Shown: piece after piece, positions 51,825-62,727 of the stretch
How positions within the stretch are numbered: the first letter of the stretch is position 1
Layout of the letters: each line of letters begins with the position of its first letter
NCBI GenBank assembly: GCA_016713625.1
Contig: JADJOT010000011.1
Coordinates: 434,001-498,000 of the forward strand
Reading direction: 5' to 3'
Origin: Candidatus Accumulibacter affinis
GTDB taxonomy: Bacteria; Pseudomonadota; Gammaproteobacteria; Burkholderiales; Rhodocyclaceae
DNA length: 64,000 nt
Notes under the pieces: model-generated
What the model was told of the DNA's origin: nothing
The model's input: the letters and a program-made list of their open reading frames with translations, nothing else
Databases searched by the model: none
Made by a program: the position numbers and the translations under genes

Positions 51825-52551
51825 CAAATCCATCATCCCGGCAGACTACGCAGCCTGGCTGACCATCCTCAAATCGCGCATCGCCAGCGCCCAGCAGCGC
51901 GCCGCGCTTGCCGTCAATCAGGAATTGGTGCGGCTCTATCATCAGATCGGCAGCGAGATACTGGAACGGCAGACGCTTCAGGGCTGGGGCGCCAAAGTCA
52001 TCGACCGTCTGGCCAGCGATCTGCGTGAAGCCTTCCCTGAGATGAAAGGCTTCTCGAGTTCCAACCTGAAATACATGCGCTTTTTCGCCCAGCAGTGCCC
52101 AAGCGGTCTAATTGGTCAGCAGCCTGCTGACCAATTGCCCTTCCACCTCGTCTGCGGAAATGAAGCACACGTAGCGCTCGAATCCACCCCCTTGGAGAAA
52201 CTCACGAGCACGTATCACGCGTGGAGAGAAAATTCCGGCTCACGCGGAGGCGCGGAGCACGCGGAGGGAAAGAAAACTTCTTCTGAATCTCTCCGCGCCT
52301 CCGCGTCTCCGCGTGAATATTCCGACGTGGCAGGCTTCTGCAAATCCGCCACCACCGCCGAAATCGCCGCCCACGGCCACGTGCTCACGCCCGGCCGCTA
52401 CGTCGGCGCCGAGGAAGTCGCAGACGACGGCGACCCCTTCGAGGAAAAGATGCCGCGCCTCGTCGCCGAACTGCACGCCCAGTTGGCCGAGTCCGCGAGA
52501 TTGGCGCAGGCCATCAAAGCCAACCTGAGGGGGCTGGGTTATGGCGGGTGA
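51814..52551 (+). pseudogene. DUF1016/YhcG N-terminal fragment fused to a second copy of the hsdM 3' end
   Basis: An open frame of 245 codons that is a chimera. Residues 1 to about 110 match the N-terminal DNA-binding-type domain of DUF1016/YhcG nucleases (ADYAAWLTILKSRIASAQQRAALAVNQELVRLYHQIG; residues about 8-44). The usual C-terminal nuclease domain is absent. From about residue 126 (LTSTYHAW) to the end the sequence repeats the HsdM C-terminus, including the palindromic insert (EYSDVAGFCKSATTAEIAAHGHVLTPGRYVGAEEV, in both). Its start overlaps the hsdM stop by 11 bases and its stop overlaps the hsdS start by 11 bases, so coupling is kept on both sides. Probably not functional as a nuclease. 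Confidence 0.85.
52239..52316. repeat. Second 78-bp palindromic element, in the copied hsdM tail
   Basis: Same length and position relative to the HsdM C-terminal sequence as 51513-51590, with a changed loop (about AAAGAAAACTTCTTCTGAAT) and several arm changes. Since it lies at the equivalent point of the duplicated tail, it was probably present before that duplication rather than inserted twice. Frame is preserved. Confidence 0.9.
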
Positions 52552-53851
52552 AAGGCGAGAAGCGACATTTCAGCAACTCCTCGACGAGGGAATGCTGGAA
52601 ATCGGCGACGGCTACCGCGCTCAGAACAACGAGCTTGGCGGCACTGGCCCAATTTTTCTTCGCGCCGGTCATGTCACTGACAGCCACATTGATTTCGCCG
52701 GTGTTGAGCACTTCCACGAACACCTCGCGAACAAGGTGCGCCCGAAGATGTCGAAGGTCGGCGATACCATCATCACGACAAAAGGAAACAGCACAGGGCG
52801 CACTTCGTTCGTGACTGACCGGCTTCCGCCGTTCGTCTATTCGCCGCATCTCAGCTATTGGCGGAGTCGCGACCCGGAGAAGTTGTGCGGTGGCTTTCTT
52901 CGCTACTGGTCCCAAGGCGTCGAGTTCATCGAACAGCTTTCCGGCATGAAGACTTCAACGGACATGGCTCCGTATCTGAGCCTCACCGACCAACGCCGCC
53001 TTTCCGTCACGCTCCCACCCCTCGCCGAGCAAGAAGCCATCGCGGCGGTGCTTGGAGCGCTAGACGACAAGATCGAGTTGAACCGGCGCATGAACGCGAC
53101 GCTGGAGGCGATGGCGCAGTCGCTGTTCCAGAGCTGGTTCGTGGATTTCGACCCCGTCCGCGCCAAACTCGACGGCCGCCCCCCCGCCGCCATCGACCCA
53201 GCCACCGCCGCCCTCTTCCCCGCCTCCTTCCAAGGCTCCGAGGCCGGTCACATCCCGAAAGGTTGGACCATCCAACCCGTCGGCGAAGTCGTCAATTGCG
53301 TCGGCGGCGGAACGCCGAGCACCGCCGAGCCGAAGTATTGGCAAGGCACGCACCACTGGACGACACCGAAAGACTTCTCCTCGCTCCAGGCGCCCGTCCT
53401 CCTCGACACCGACCGCAAGCTCACCGACGCCGGCATCGCCAAGATTTCCTCCGGCCTGCTTCCCGCCGGAACGTTGCTGCTTTCCTCCCGCGCCCCCGTC
53501 GGCTACCTCGCCATCGCTGCCATGCCCGTCGCCATCAATCAGGGCTTCATTGCTCTGAAGTGCAACGAACGCGCCTCAAACTTCTTCATGCTGAACTGGT
53601 GCCAGACGAACATGGCCGAGATCGAAAGCCGCGCCACCGGCACCACCTTCGCCGAAATCAGCAAACAGAACTTCCGCCCGATCCGTGTCGTGCTGCCACC
53701 GAAGGAACTCATGGCCGCCTTCACCGCCAAAGTCGCGCCGTTCTACGCCCAAATCACCGCCAACCTCCACCAATCCCACGCCCTCGCCACCCTTCGCGAC
53801 ACACTGCTGCCAAAGCTGCTGAGCGGGGAATTAACAATTTCAACGATATGA
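52541..53851 (+). CDS. hsdS: Type I restriction-modification specificity subunit HsdS
   Basis: 436 residues. Two target-recognition domains: TRD1 about 5-160, with conserved helix 1 after it (LPPLAEQEAIAAVLGALDDKIELNRRMNATLEAMAQSLFQ), and TRD2 about 235-385, followed by helix 2 (LPPKELMAAFTAKVAPFYAQITANLHQSHALATLRDTLLPKLLSGEL). Determines the bipartite DNA target shared by methylation and cleavage. The TRD1 N-terminus is complete and coupled to the upstream stop (ATGGCGGGTGA). No internal break seen. Confidence 0.94.
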   Translation: MAGERREATFQQLLDEGMLEIGDGYRAQNNELGGTGPIFLRAGHVTDSHIDFAGVEHFHEHLANKVRPKMSKVGDTIITTKGNSTGRTSFVTDRLPPFVYSPHLSYWRSRDPEKLCGGFLRYWSQGVEFIEQLSGMKTSTDMAPYLSLTDQRRLSVTLPPLAEQEAIAAVLGALDDKIELNRRMNATLEAMAQSLFQSWFVDFDPVRAKLDGRPPAAIDPATAALFPASFQGSEAGHIPKGWTIQPVGEVVNCVGGGTPSTAEPKYWQGTHHWTTPKDFSSLQAPVLLDTDRKLTDAGIAKISSGLLPAGTLLLSSRAPVGYLAIAAMPVAINQGFIALKCNERASNFFMLNWCQTNMAEIESRATGTTFAEISKQNFRPIRVVLPPKELMAAFTAKVAPFYAQITANLHQSHALATLRDTLLPKLLSGELTISTI

Positions 53852-53868
53852 AACTAAAAGAAAGGCGA

Positions 53869-54314
53869 CTCACGCGGAGGCGCGGAGGTCGCGGAGGAAG
53901 AAGCCATGAAGGAACTCGATGACATCACGGGGGCGATTGTGGATACGGCGCTCAAGATTCACATCGAACTGGGGCCGGGGTTGCTGGAGTCGGTCTATGA
54001 AATTGTGCTGGCTCGTGCGCTGGAGAAGCGGGGATTCCAGGTTGATCGGCAGAAAGTCATTCGCTTTGAGTACGATGGGATGGTTTTCGAAGAAGGCTTC
54101 CGCACTGACCTGCTCGTGGAAGGCCGCGTGATCGTGGAACTCAAGTCCGTGGAAAAACTCGCGCCCGTCCACAGCAAGCAAGTCCTCACCTACCTCCGCC
54201 TGATGAACCTTCCCGTCGGACTACTCATCAACTTCGGAGCCTCGACGCTCAAAGAAGGTCTCCACCGCATCGTCAACAGTCTGCCCGCCTCCGCGTCTCC
54301 GCGCCTCCGCGTGA
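53869..54314. repeat. Gene-bearing palindromic element, copy 1 (GxxExxY in the loop)
   Basis: Left arm CTCACGCGGAGGCGCGGAGG (from 53869, continuing to about 53899) and right arm CGCCTCCGCGTCTCCGCGCC (from 54286, ending GCGTGA at 54314) are inverted repeats about 28 bases long. They match the arms of the 78-base elements in hsdM. Between them lies a complete GxxExxY gene. The right arm encodes the protein C-terminus (ASASPRLRV). The element starts 17 bases after the hsdS stop. Confidence 0.88.
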
Positions 54315-54331
54315 ATCAATCCCTGCCATGA
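53906..54331 (+). CDS. GxxExxY protein (PD-(D/E)XK nuclease superfamily), copy 1
   Basis: 141 residues. Contains the name motif in GPGLLESVYE (G-x-x-E-x-x-Y, about 23-31) and a nuclease-type core: RTDLLVEGRVIVELKSVE supplies D-x(n)-ExK, and HSKQVLTYLRL supplies the following Gln helix, as in the PDDEXK_3 family. Biochemical function of the family is unknown. It lies inside a palindromic repeat; its last ~12 residues come from the repeat arm. Its stop overlaps the next ATG (ATGA), which begins an hsdR 5'-end fragment. Nearly identical copies at 54421 and 57451. Confidence 0.9.
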   Translation: MKELDDITGAIVDTALKIHIELGPGLLESVYEIVLARALEKRGFQVDRQKVIRFEYDGMVFEEGFRTDLLVEGRVIVELKSVEKLAPVHSKQVLTYLRLMNLPVGLLINFGASTLKEGLHRIVNSLPASASPRLRVNQSLP

Positions 54332-54783
54332 GCCTCAACAAATCCATCGTCGAAGACGCCGCCCTCGAATGGTTCCGGGGAACCATGTCGCGTTGTTCCA
54401 AACCTCATCCCGGCCTTTTTCTGGGGCCGGGGTTGCTGGAGTCGGTCTATGAAATTGTGCTGGCTCGTGCGCTGGAGAAGCGGGGATTCCAGGTTGATCG
54501 GCAGAAAGTCATTCGCTTTGAGTACGATGGGATGGTTTTCGAAGAAGGCTTCCGCACGGACCTGCTCGTGGAAGGCCGCGTAATCGTGGAACTCAAGTCC
54601 GTGGAAAAACTCGCGCCCGTCCACAGCAAGCAAGTCCTCACCTATCTCCGCCTGATGAACCTTCCCGTCGGACTACTCATCAACTTCGGAGCCTCGACGC
54701 TCAAAGAAGGTCTCCACCGCATCGTCAACAGTCTGCCCGCCTCCGCGTCTCCGCGCCTCCGCGTAAATCAATCCCTGCCATGA
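54328..54783 (+). pseudogene. Chimeric frame: hsdR start (about 16 codons) fused to a truncated second GxxExxY copy
   Basis: The first 16 codons (MSLNKSIVEDAALEWF) are the start of hsdR. About 45 bases of unrelated filler follow (54374-54420), and from 54421 the sequence is the GxxExxY gene again from its GPGLLESVYE motif to its end. It lacks the first ~20 residues and the left palindrome arm but keeps the right arm (54739-54765). Bases 53969-54373 and 54421-54825 form a direct repeat of about 405 bases with only around half a dozen differences by eye, so the duplication is recent. The open frame could still give a hybrid protein. Confidence 0.85.
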
Positions 54784-54825
54784 GCCTCAACAAATCCATC
54801 GTCGAAGACGCCGCTCTCGAATGGT
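54421..54825 (+). repeat. Second unit of a ~405-bp direct repeat (first unit 53969-54373)
   Basis: Covers the GxxExxY core, the right palindrome arm and the first codons of hsdR. The two units are separated by 47 bases. Offset 452 bases throughout, with no indels noticed. A third, more diverged relative of the GxxExxY part begins at 57514. Confidence 0.9.
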
Positions 54826-55127
54826 TCGGGGAGCTGGGCTATGCGGTCGGGAACGGTCCGCACCTCGCGCCCGGTGAACCGACGGCGGAGCGGGTTTCGT
54901 TTGGCGAGGTGGTGCTGGTGGGCCGCTTGCGCGAGGCGATCCGGCGGCTGAACTCGGCCAGTCCCGAGGAGGCGCGCGAGGAGGCATTGCGCAAAGTGCT
55001 GCGTGCGGGGACGCCTTCGCTCACGCAGACGAACCGCGCCTTTGTCTTCGGCCATTTACGCTGCGCTCCGGTTCACCGGATGCTGCGCGGTGGCATTCTC
55101 CCTTTTCAGCCTGATATTCTCACCTGA
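54780..55127 (+). pseudogene. hsdR: hsdR 5'-end fragment, copy 2 (about 95 codons)
   Basis: Starts MSLNKSIVEDAALEWFGELG and follows the intact HsdR at 59196 through LTQTNRAF (codon 88). A 30-base insertion (encoding VFGHLRCAPV) comes next, then the match resumes briefly as HRMLRGG and stops. The remaining residues are unrelated, and the frame ends 2 bases before the next gene. It overlaps the previous frame at ATGA. Cannot encode a working HsdR; the nuclease and helicase domains are absent. Confidence 0.9.
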
Positions 55128-55129
55128 CT

Positions 55130-56539
55130 ATGCCAACGACGATTCCACAGATTGATGCCCTGTTGACCGTTCGCTCCGAGAATGAACACCTGGAGTTCAA
55201 GGAAGCGGCCAACAACTTCCACTTTGAGGAGTTGGTGGATTACTGTGTGGCGCTGGCGAACGAAGGCGGCGGGCGAATGCTGCTGGGCATCACGGACAAG
55301 CTGCCGCGCCGGGTGGTGGGAACGAAGGCATTCGAAGTGCCGGAGCGCACGGTGGCGGGCATCTACGAGCGGCTGCATCTGAAGGTGACCTTTGACGAGG
55401 TGGCGCATCCGACGGGGCGAGTGCTGGTGTTTCAGGTGCCGTCGCGCCCGGTAGGACAGCCGGTGCATTACAAAGGCCGTTACCTGATGCGGGCGGGCGA
55501 GGAACTGGTGCCGATGACGCCGGACCAGCTCAAGAAGATTATTGCCGAGGGCGAGCCGGATTGGGCGTTGAACCTTGCCATGGCGGAATGCGATGGCGAG
55601 AAGGTGGTGCAAGTGCTCGACACGCAGAGCTACTTTGACCTGCTGCATCTGCCTTACCCTGCCACCCGAGAGGCGGTGCTGGAGCGCTTCGCCAGCGAAC
55701 GATTGATTGAGCGGAGTAGCGGTGCGTGGACGATCACGAATCTGGGGGCGGTCCTCTTCGCGAAGAAGCTGGAGAGCTTTGACCGACTAGCCCGAAAGGC
55801 TCCGCGAGTGATCGTGTATGAAGGCACGAACAAGCTGAAGACGAAGCTGGATAAGCCGGGGACGAAGGGCTACGCGGTCGGCTTCCAGGGCTTGGTGGAG
55901 TTCATCAACGGGTTGGTGCCATCGAATGAGATGATCGAGCAGGCGCTGCGACGGGAGGTGAAGATGTTTCCCGAGATCGCGGTGCGCGAGCTGGTGGCGA
56001 ATGCGCTCATCCATCAGGACTTCACAGAATCCGGCACGTCGGTGATGGTGGAGATTTACGACGACCGAATGGAAATCTCGAATCCCGGCAAGCCCTTCAT
56101 TTCGCCGGACCGGTTCATCGACGAATACCAGTCACGCAATGAGCGGCTGGCAGACTTGATGCGCCGCCTGGGCATCTGCGAAGAGAAGGGTAGCGGAGTG
56201 GACAAGGTGATCCAGGCGGCGGAGGCGTTTCAATTGCCCGCGCCAGACTTCCGCGTGGGTGAGAAGCGCACTTCGGTGGTGCTGTTCGGGCATAAGGATT
56301 TCGAGGATATGGATCGGAGCGACCGCATCCGCGCCACCTACCAGCACTGCTGCCTGCGGTATGTGATGAACGAAAAGATGACCAACCAGAGCCTGCGGGA
56401 GCGGTTCCGGCTTTCCGAAAAGAAGACGGAGTCGGTCTCACGGGCCATCCGCGACGCGGTGGACGCGGGGAAGATCAAACTGGCCGACCCGGCGCAGACA
56501 TCTCTGCGCTACCGCAACTATGTGCCGTTCTGGGCCTGA
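55130..56539 (+). CDS. AlbA_2/Schlafen-type ATP-binding protein (COG2865-like)
   Basis: 469 residues. N-terminal AlbA_2 domain (about 10-130) with ENEHLEFKEAANNFHFEELVDYCVALANEGGG (residues about 19-50) and LLGITD. A GHKL-type ATPase region follows (about 285-370), with ELVANALIHQDF, the EIYDDRMEISNPGKP glycine box and EEKGSGVDKVI. A C-terminal winged-helix region reads NQSLRERFRLSEKKTESVSRAIRDAV. Such proteins are often called transcriptional regulators and are frequent in type I RM and other defence loci; activity unknown. It sits between two hsdR 5'-end fragments, so it is cargo within the operon. Confidence 0.88.
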   Translation: MPTTIPQIDALLTVRSENEHLEFKEAANNFHFEELVDYCVALANEGGGRMLLGITDKLPRRVVGTKAFEVPERTVAGIYERLHLKVTFDEVAHPTGRVLVFQVPSRPVGQPVHYKGRYLMRAGEELVPMTPDQLKKIIAEGEPDWALNLAMAECDGEKVVQVLDTQSYFDLLHLPYPATREAVLERFASERLIERSSGAWTITNLGAVLFAKKLESFDRLARKAPRVIVYEGTNKLKTKLDKPGTKGYAVGFQGLVEFINGLVPSNEMIEQALRREVKMFPEIAVRELVANALIHQDFTESGTSVMVEIYDDRMEISNPGKPFISPDRFIDEYQSRNERLADLMRRLGICEEKGSGVDKVIQAAEAFQLPAPDFRVGEKRTSVVLFGHKDFEDMDRSDRIRATYQHCCLRYVMNEKMTNQSLRERFRLSEKKTESVSRAIRDAVDAGKIKLADPAQTSLRYRNYVPFWA

Positions 56540-56635
56540 TTTTCGTTTAGACGCAAACTGCCGAACGATGCCTGCTCACGCTCAAACCATTGAAAATGCT
56601 TGGTTTGGTCATTTAAACACAAACCGCCGGTCCTG

Positions 56636-56884
56636 ATGAGCCTCAACGAATCCATCGTCGAAGATGCCGCCCTGGAATGGTTCGGGGAGCTGGGCTATGC
56701 GCTCGGGCACGGGCCGCAGCTCGCGCCCGGCGAACCGGCGGCGGAGCGGGAGTCGTTTGGCGAGGTGGTGCTGGTGGGGCGCTTGCGCATGGCCATCCGG
56801 CGGCTGAATCCGGCCATTGCCGAGGAGGCGGCTGCAACTCACAAGGAATCCTTGTCAGTTCAAAACACATCGAAAGCAGGATGA
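56636..56884 (+). pseudogene. hsdR: hsdR 5'-end fragment, copy 3 (62 codons matching)
   Basis: Starts MSLNESIVEDAALEWFGELG at ATG 56636 and matches HsdR through about codon 62 (LNPAIAEEA). It then ends in a tail (AATHKESLSVQNTSKAG) that is not HsdR. The break coincides with an inverted repeat ACAAGGA-A-TCCTTGT at 56841-56855. It is 82 residues, the same as the copy at 57873, which lies 1237 bases downstream in a duplicated block. Followed after 4 bases by a rhuM start. Confidence 0.9.
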
Positions 56885-56888
56885 ACCC

Positions 56889-57411
56889 ATGAGCAAAAAG
56901 AAACCCACACCCAGCGGTCGTGCCAAAAAGAAAGCCGAAGTCTCCCTGGTTCGCTCGTCGGCGGCGGAATACCTCACCTTTGTGGCGGCCAGCGGCCAGG
57001 GTGGCGTCGAAGCCGTTTACGCCGATGAAAATGTCTGGCTCAGCCAAAAAAAATGATGGGGCTGCTCTATGATGTGGAAACCCACACCATCAACTACCAC
57101 CTCAAGAAGGTCTTTTCCGATAACGAGCGCCTGAAGAACGACGGCTCGATCCTCGCCAAACAGTATTTCGAAGAGCCGTTGCAGCGCATCCGGGAAATCC
57201 GCCTGAGCGAGCGCAAGTTCTACCAGAAAATCACCGACATCTACGCGACCTCCATCGACTACGATGTCACCGCCGCTTCCAACAAACGCTTCTTTGCCAC
57301 CGTGCAGAAAAAACTGCACTGGGCCATTCACGGCCAGACGGCGGCGGAAGTCATCCTCTCCCGCGCCGATGCCAGCAAAGACCGCATGGCGCTGCCGGAG
57401 AAACCCAAGGA
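56889..57411 (+). pseudogene. Broken rhuM copy (frameshift, internal deletion, truncated end)
   Basis: Starts MSKKKPTPSGRAKKKAEVSL like the intact copy at 58126. It reads to LSQKK and stops at TGA at 57054, just after a run of eight A. The other frame continues as MMGLLYDVETHTINYHLKKVFSDNERLK. Relative to the intact gene, about 70 codons between FSDNE and ERLK are missing, and the frame ends after ASKDRMALPE where a palindromic GxxExxY element begins. So it carries three separate lesions. The A8 followed by TGATG could in principle allow slippage or reinitiation, but the other lesions argue for decay. Confidence 0.88.
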
Positions 57412-57413
57412 GA

Positions 57414-57859
57414 CTCACGCGGAGGCGCGGAGGTCGCGAAGGAAGGAGCCATGAAGGAACTCGATGACATCACGGGGGCGATTGTGGATGCGGCGCTCAA
57501 GATTCACATCGAACTGGGGCCGGGGTTGCTGGAGTCGGTCTATGAAATTGTGCTGGCTCGTGCGTTGGAGAAACGGGGATTCCAGGTTGATCGGCAGAAA
57601 GTCATTCGCTTTGAGTACGATGGGATGGTTTTCGAAGAAGGCTTCCGCACGGACCTGCTCGTGGAAGGCCGCGTGATCGTGGAACTCAAGTCCGTGGAAA
57701 AGCTCGCGCCCGTCCACAGCAAGCAAGTCCTCACCTACCTCCGCCTGATGAACCTTCCCGTCGGACTACTCATCAACTTCGGAGCCTCGACGCTCAAAGA
57801 AGGTCTCCACCGCATCGTCAACAGTCTGCCCGCCTCCGCGTCTCCGCGCCTCCGCGTGA
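57414..57859. repeat. Gene-bearing palindromic element, copy 3
   Basis: Left arm CTCACGCGGAGGCGCGGAGG (from 57414 to about 57444, with GCGAAGG where copy 1 has GCGGAGG) and right arm CGCCTCCGCGTCTCCGCGCC...GCGTGA (57831-57859). Same 446-base length as copy 1. It interrupts the decayed rhuM gene, which shows that the element boundary equals the arm boundary. Confidence 0.88.
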
Positions 57860-57876
57860 ACCAATCCCTCCCATGA
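57451..57876 (+). CDS. GxxExxY protein (PD-(D/E)XK nuclease superfamily), copy 3
   Basis: 141 residues, almost identical to copy 1 (the start differs at MKELDDITGAIVDAAL versus VDTAL). GPGLLESVYE motif, RTDLLVEGRVIVELKSV core and HSKQVLTYL helix all present. Intact frame inside its own palindrome. Its stop overlaps the ATG of the next hsdR 5'-end fragment, exactly as for copies 1 and 2. The conserved junction implies GxxExxY and the hsdR start travelled together. Confidence 0.9.
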   Translation: MKELDDITGAIVDAALKIHIELGPGLLESVYEIVLARALEKRGFQVDRQKVIRFEYDGMVFEEGFRTDLLVEGRVIVELKSVEKLAPVHSKQVLTYLRLMNLPVGLLINFGASTLKEGLHRIVNSLPASASPRLRVNQSLP

Positions 57877-58121
57877 GCCTCAACGAATCCATCGTCGAAG
57901 ATGCCGCCCTGGAATGGTTCGGGGAGCTGGGCTATGCGCTCGGGCACGGGCCGCAGCTCGCGCCCGGCGAACCGGCGGCGGAGCGGGAGTCGTTTGGCGA
58001 GGTGGTGCTGGTGGGGCGCTTGCGCATGGCCATGCGGCGGCTGAATCCGGCCATTCCCGAGGAGGCGGCTGCAACTCACAAGGAATCCTTGTCAGTTCAA
58101 AACACATCGAAAGCAGGATGA
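57873..58121 (+). pseudogene. hsdR: hsdR 5'-end fragment, copy 4 (62 codons matching)
   Basis: Nearly identical to the fragment at 56636 over 249 bases, including the non-HsdR tail and the inverted repeat (58078-58092). The pair belongs to a duplicated block of at least 400 bases (56636 to about 57060 and 57873 to about 58300, offset 1237) that also contains the start of rhuM. This copy leads into the intact rhuM gene. Confidence 0.9.
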
Positions 58122-58125
58122 GCCC

Positions 58126-59195
58126 ATGAACAAAAACAAACCCACACCCGGCGGTCGCGCCAAAAAGAAAGCCGAAGTCTCCCTGGTTCGCTCGTCGGCG
58201 GCGGAGTATCTTACCTTTGTGGCCGCTGGCGGCGACTCGGAGGCCAGCGTGGAAATGCGTTACGAAGATGAAGACATCTGGCTCACGCAGAAGATGATGG
58301 CCGCGCTTTACGATGTCTCCATCCCTGCCATCAACCAGCACCTGAAGCGCATCTTCAGCGACAACGAACTGGAGGAGCCTTCAGTGGTTAAGCAATACTT
58401 AACCACTGCCGCTGACGGCAAGGGCTACCAGACGAAGCACTACAGCCTCCAAGCGATCATCGCCGTGGGCTTCAAGATCGAGAACGAGCGTGCCGTTCAA
58501 TTCCGCAAGTGGGCGAACCAGATTGTGAAGGACTACACCATCCAGGGCTGGACCATGGATGCCGAGCGTCTGAAGCACGGCGGCACCCTGACGGATGAGT
58601 TCTTCGAACGCCAACTCGAAAAAGTCCGGGAAATCCGGCTCTCCGAGCGCAAGTTCTACCAGAAAATCACCGACATCTACGCCACCGCGCTGGATTATGA
58701 CCCCTCGGCAACGGCAACGAAGCGTTTCTTTGCAGCGGTTCAAAACAAGATGCATTACGCCGTGCATGGGCAAACGGCGGCAGAGGTGATCGTGGATCGC
58801 GCCGACCACAAGCAGGAGAACATGGGACTGAGCAGTTGGGAGGGTGCGCCCCAAGGGAAAATCCATCGCTACGACATTTCCATCGCCAAGAACTACCTCT
58901 CGGAGTTCGAACTGGGGCAAATGCAGCGCATTGTCTCCGCCTATCTCGACATGGCCGAAATGCAGGCCATGCGGAAAATCCCGCTGACCATGGCAGACTG
59001 GGAAAAGCGCTTGAGCGGGTTCCTCCAGCTCTGGGATCGGGAGACCTTACAGGATGCGGGCAAAGTGACGGCGGAACTGGCAAAGACCCACGCGGAAAGT
59101 GAATTCGAAAAATACCGCATCGTGCAGGACCGGCTGTTCGAGTCGGACTTTGACATGATGATCAAGCAACTGCCGGATAAGGACGGCGACCAACC

Positions 59196-59199
<4 letters not shown>
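58126..59199 (+). CDS. RhuM-family protein (virulence RhuM/Fic-associated family)
   Basis: 357 residues. N-terminal segment DEDIWLTQKMMAALYDVSIPAINQHLKRIFSDNEL and the LQAIIAVGFKIENERAVQFRKWA block are the hallmark of the RhuM family (first seen in Salmonella pathogenicity island 3). The central part is RKFYQKITDIYATALDYDP, and GQTAAEVIVDRAD is well conserved. The Ser/Lys-rich N-terminus GGRAKKKAE may bind nucleic acid. RhuM genes are often found between hsdS and hsdR in type I loci; their function is not established. It overlaps hsdR by 4 bases (ATGA), so it is coupled to it. Confidence 0.92.
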
Positions 59200-62399
<3,200 letters not shown>

Positions 62400-62465
62400 G
62401 CATCTGCTGGATGGAACGGCAGTTCCGGCCGCCAGGCGCCGGACCATTGACACGGCACTACAGGA

Positions 62466-62493
62466 TGTACATTATCGTGCACATCAATGTACA
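62466..62493 (+). promoter_or_regulatory. Operator of the toxin-antitoxin pair
   Basis: TGTACATT (62466-62473) and AATGTACA (62486-62493) form a perfect 8-bp inverted repeat with a 12-base centre that itself contains GTGCAC. The right arm touches the AGGAGG ribosome site of the antitoxin gene. Phd/AbrB-type antitoxins with their toxins commonly autorepress through such sites; role here inferred. Confidence 0.75.
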
Positions 62494-62502
62494 GGAGGCG
62501 CC

Positions 62503-62727
62503 ATGCAGGAAGCCACGTTCACCGAGTTGCGCAATCATGCCAAGGACTATTTCGATGCGGTCGAGCGCGGCGATACGGTTCGCATCTTCCGCAACGGCAA
62601 AGCGATCGCTGAAATTGTGCCGATCCGTTCCGGCATTCCTTCGTGGAAAAGACCAGCGACACCGCTGACGGTCAAAGGGCTTTCGCTAAGCCGGGAGGTA
62701 CTGAGCGATCGGGATGACGCGGCGTGA
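62503..62727 (+). CDS. Phd/YefM-family antitoxin
   Basis: 74 residues. Starts MQEATFTELRNHAKDYFDAVERGDTVRI; the pattern ELRNHAKDYFDAV...G..V.I.RNGK.IAEIVP is that of the Phd/YefM DNA-binding N-terminal domain. The C-terminus is the likely toxin-binding tail. AGGAGG 4-9 bases upstream. Overlaps the toxin gene by 4 bases (GTGA). Confidence 0.9.
   Translation: MQEATFTELRNHAKDYFDAVERGDTVRIFRNGKAIAEIVPIRSGIPSWKRPATPLTVKGLSLSREVLSDRDDAA

Noticed and set aside
52110..52136. Perfect 12-bp inverted repeat AATTGGTCAGCA / TGCTGACCAATT considered as an operator or insertion mark
   Set aside because: It falls in the DUF1016 segment encoding IGQQPADQLP, a sequence normal for that family, so coding constraint explains it well enough.
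57040..57065. Programmed frameshift at the A8 run in the first rhuM copy
   Set aside because: The same copy also has a ~70-codon deletion and a truncated end, and the intact copy reads CAG AAG ATG with no A run, so ordinary decay is simpler.
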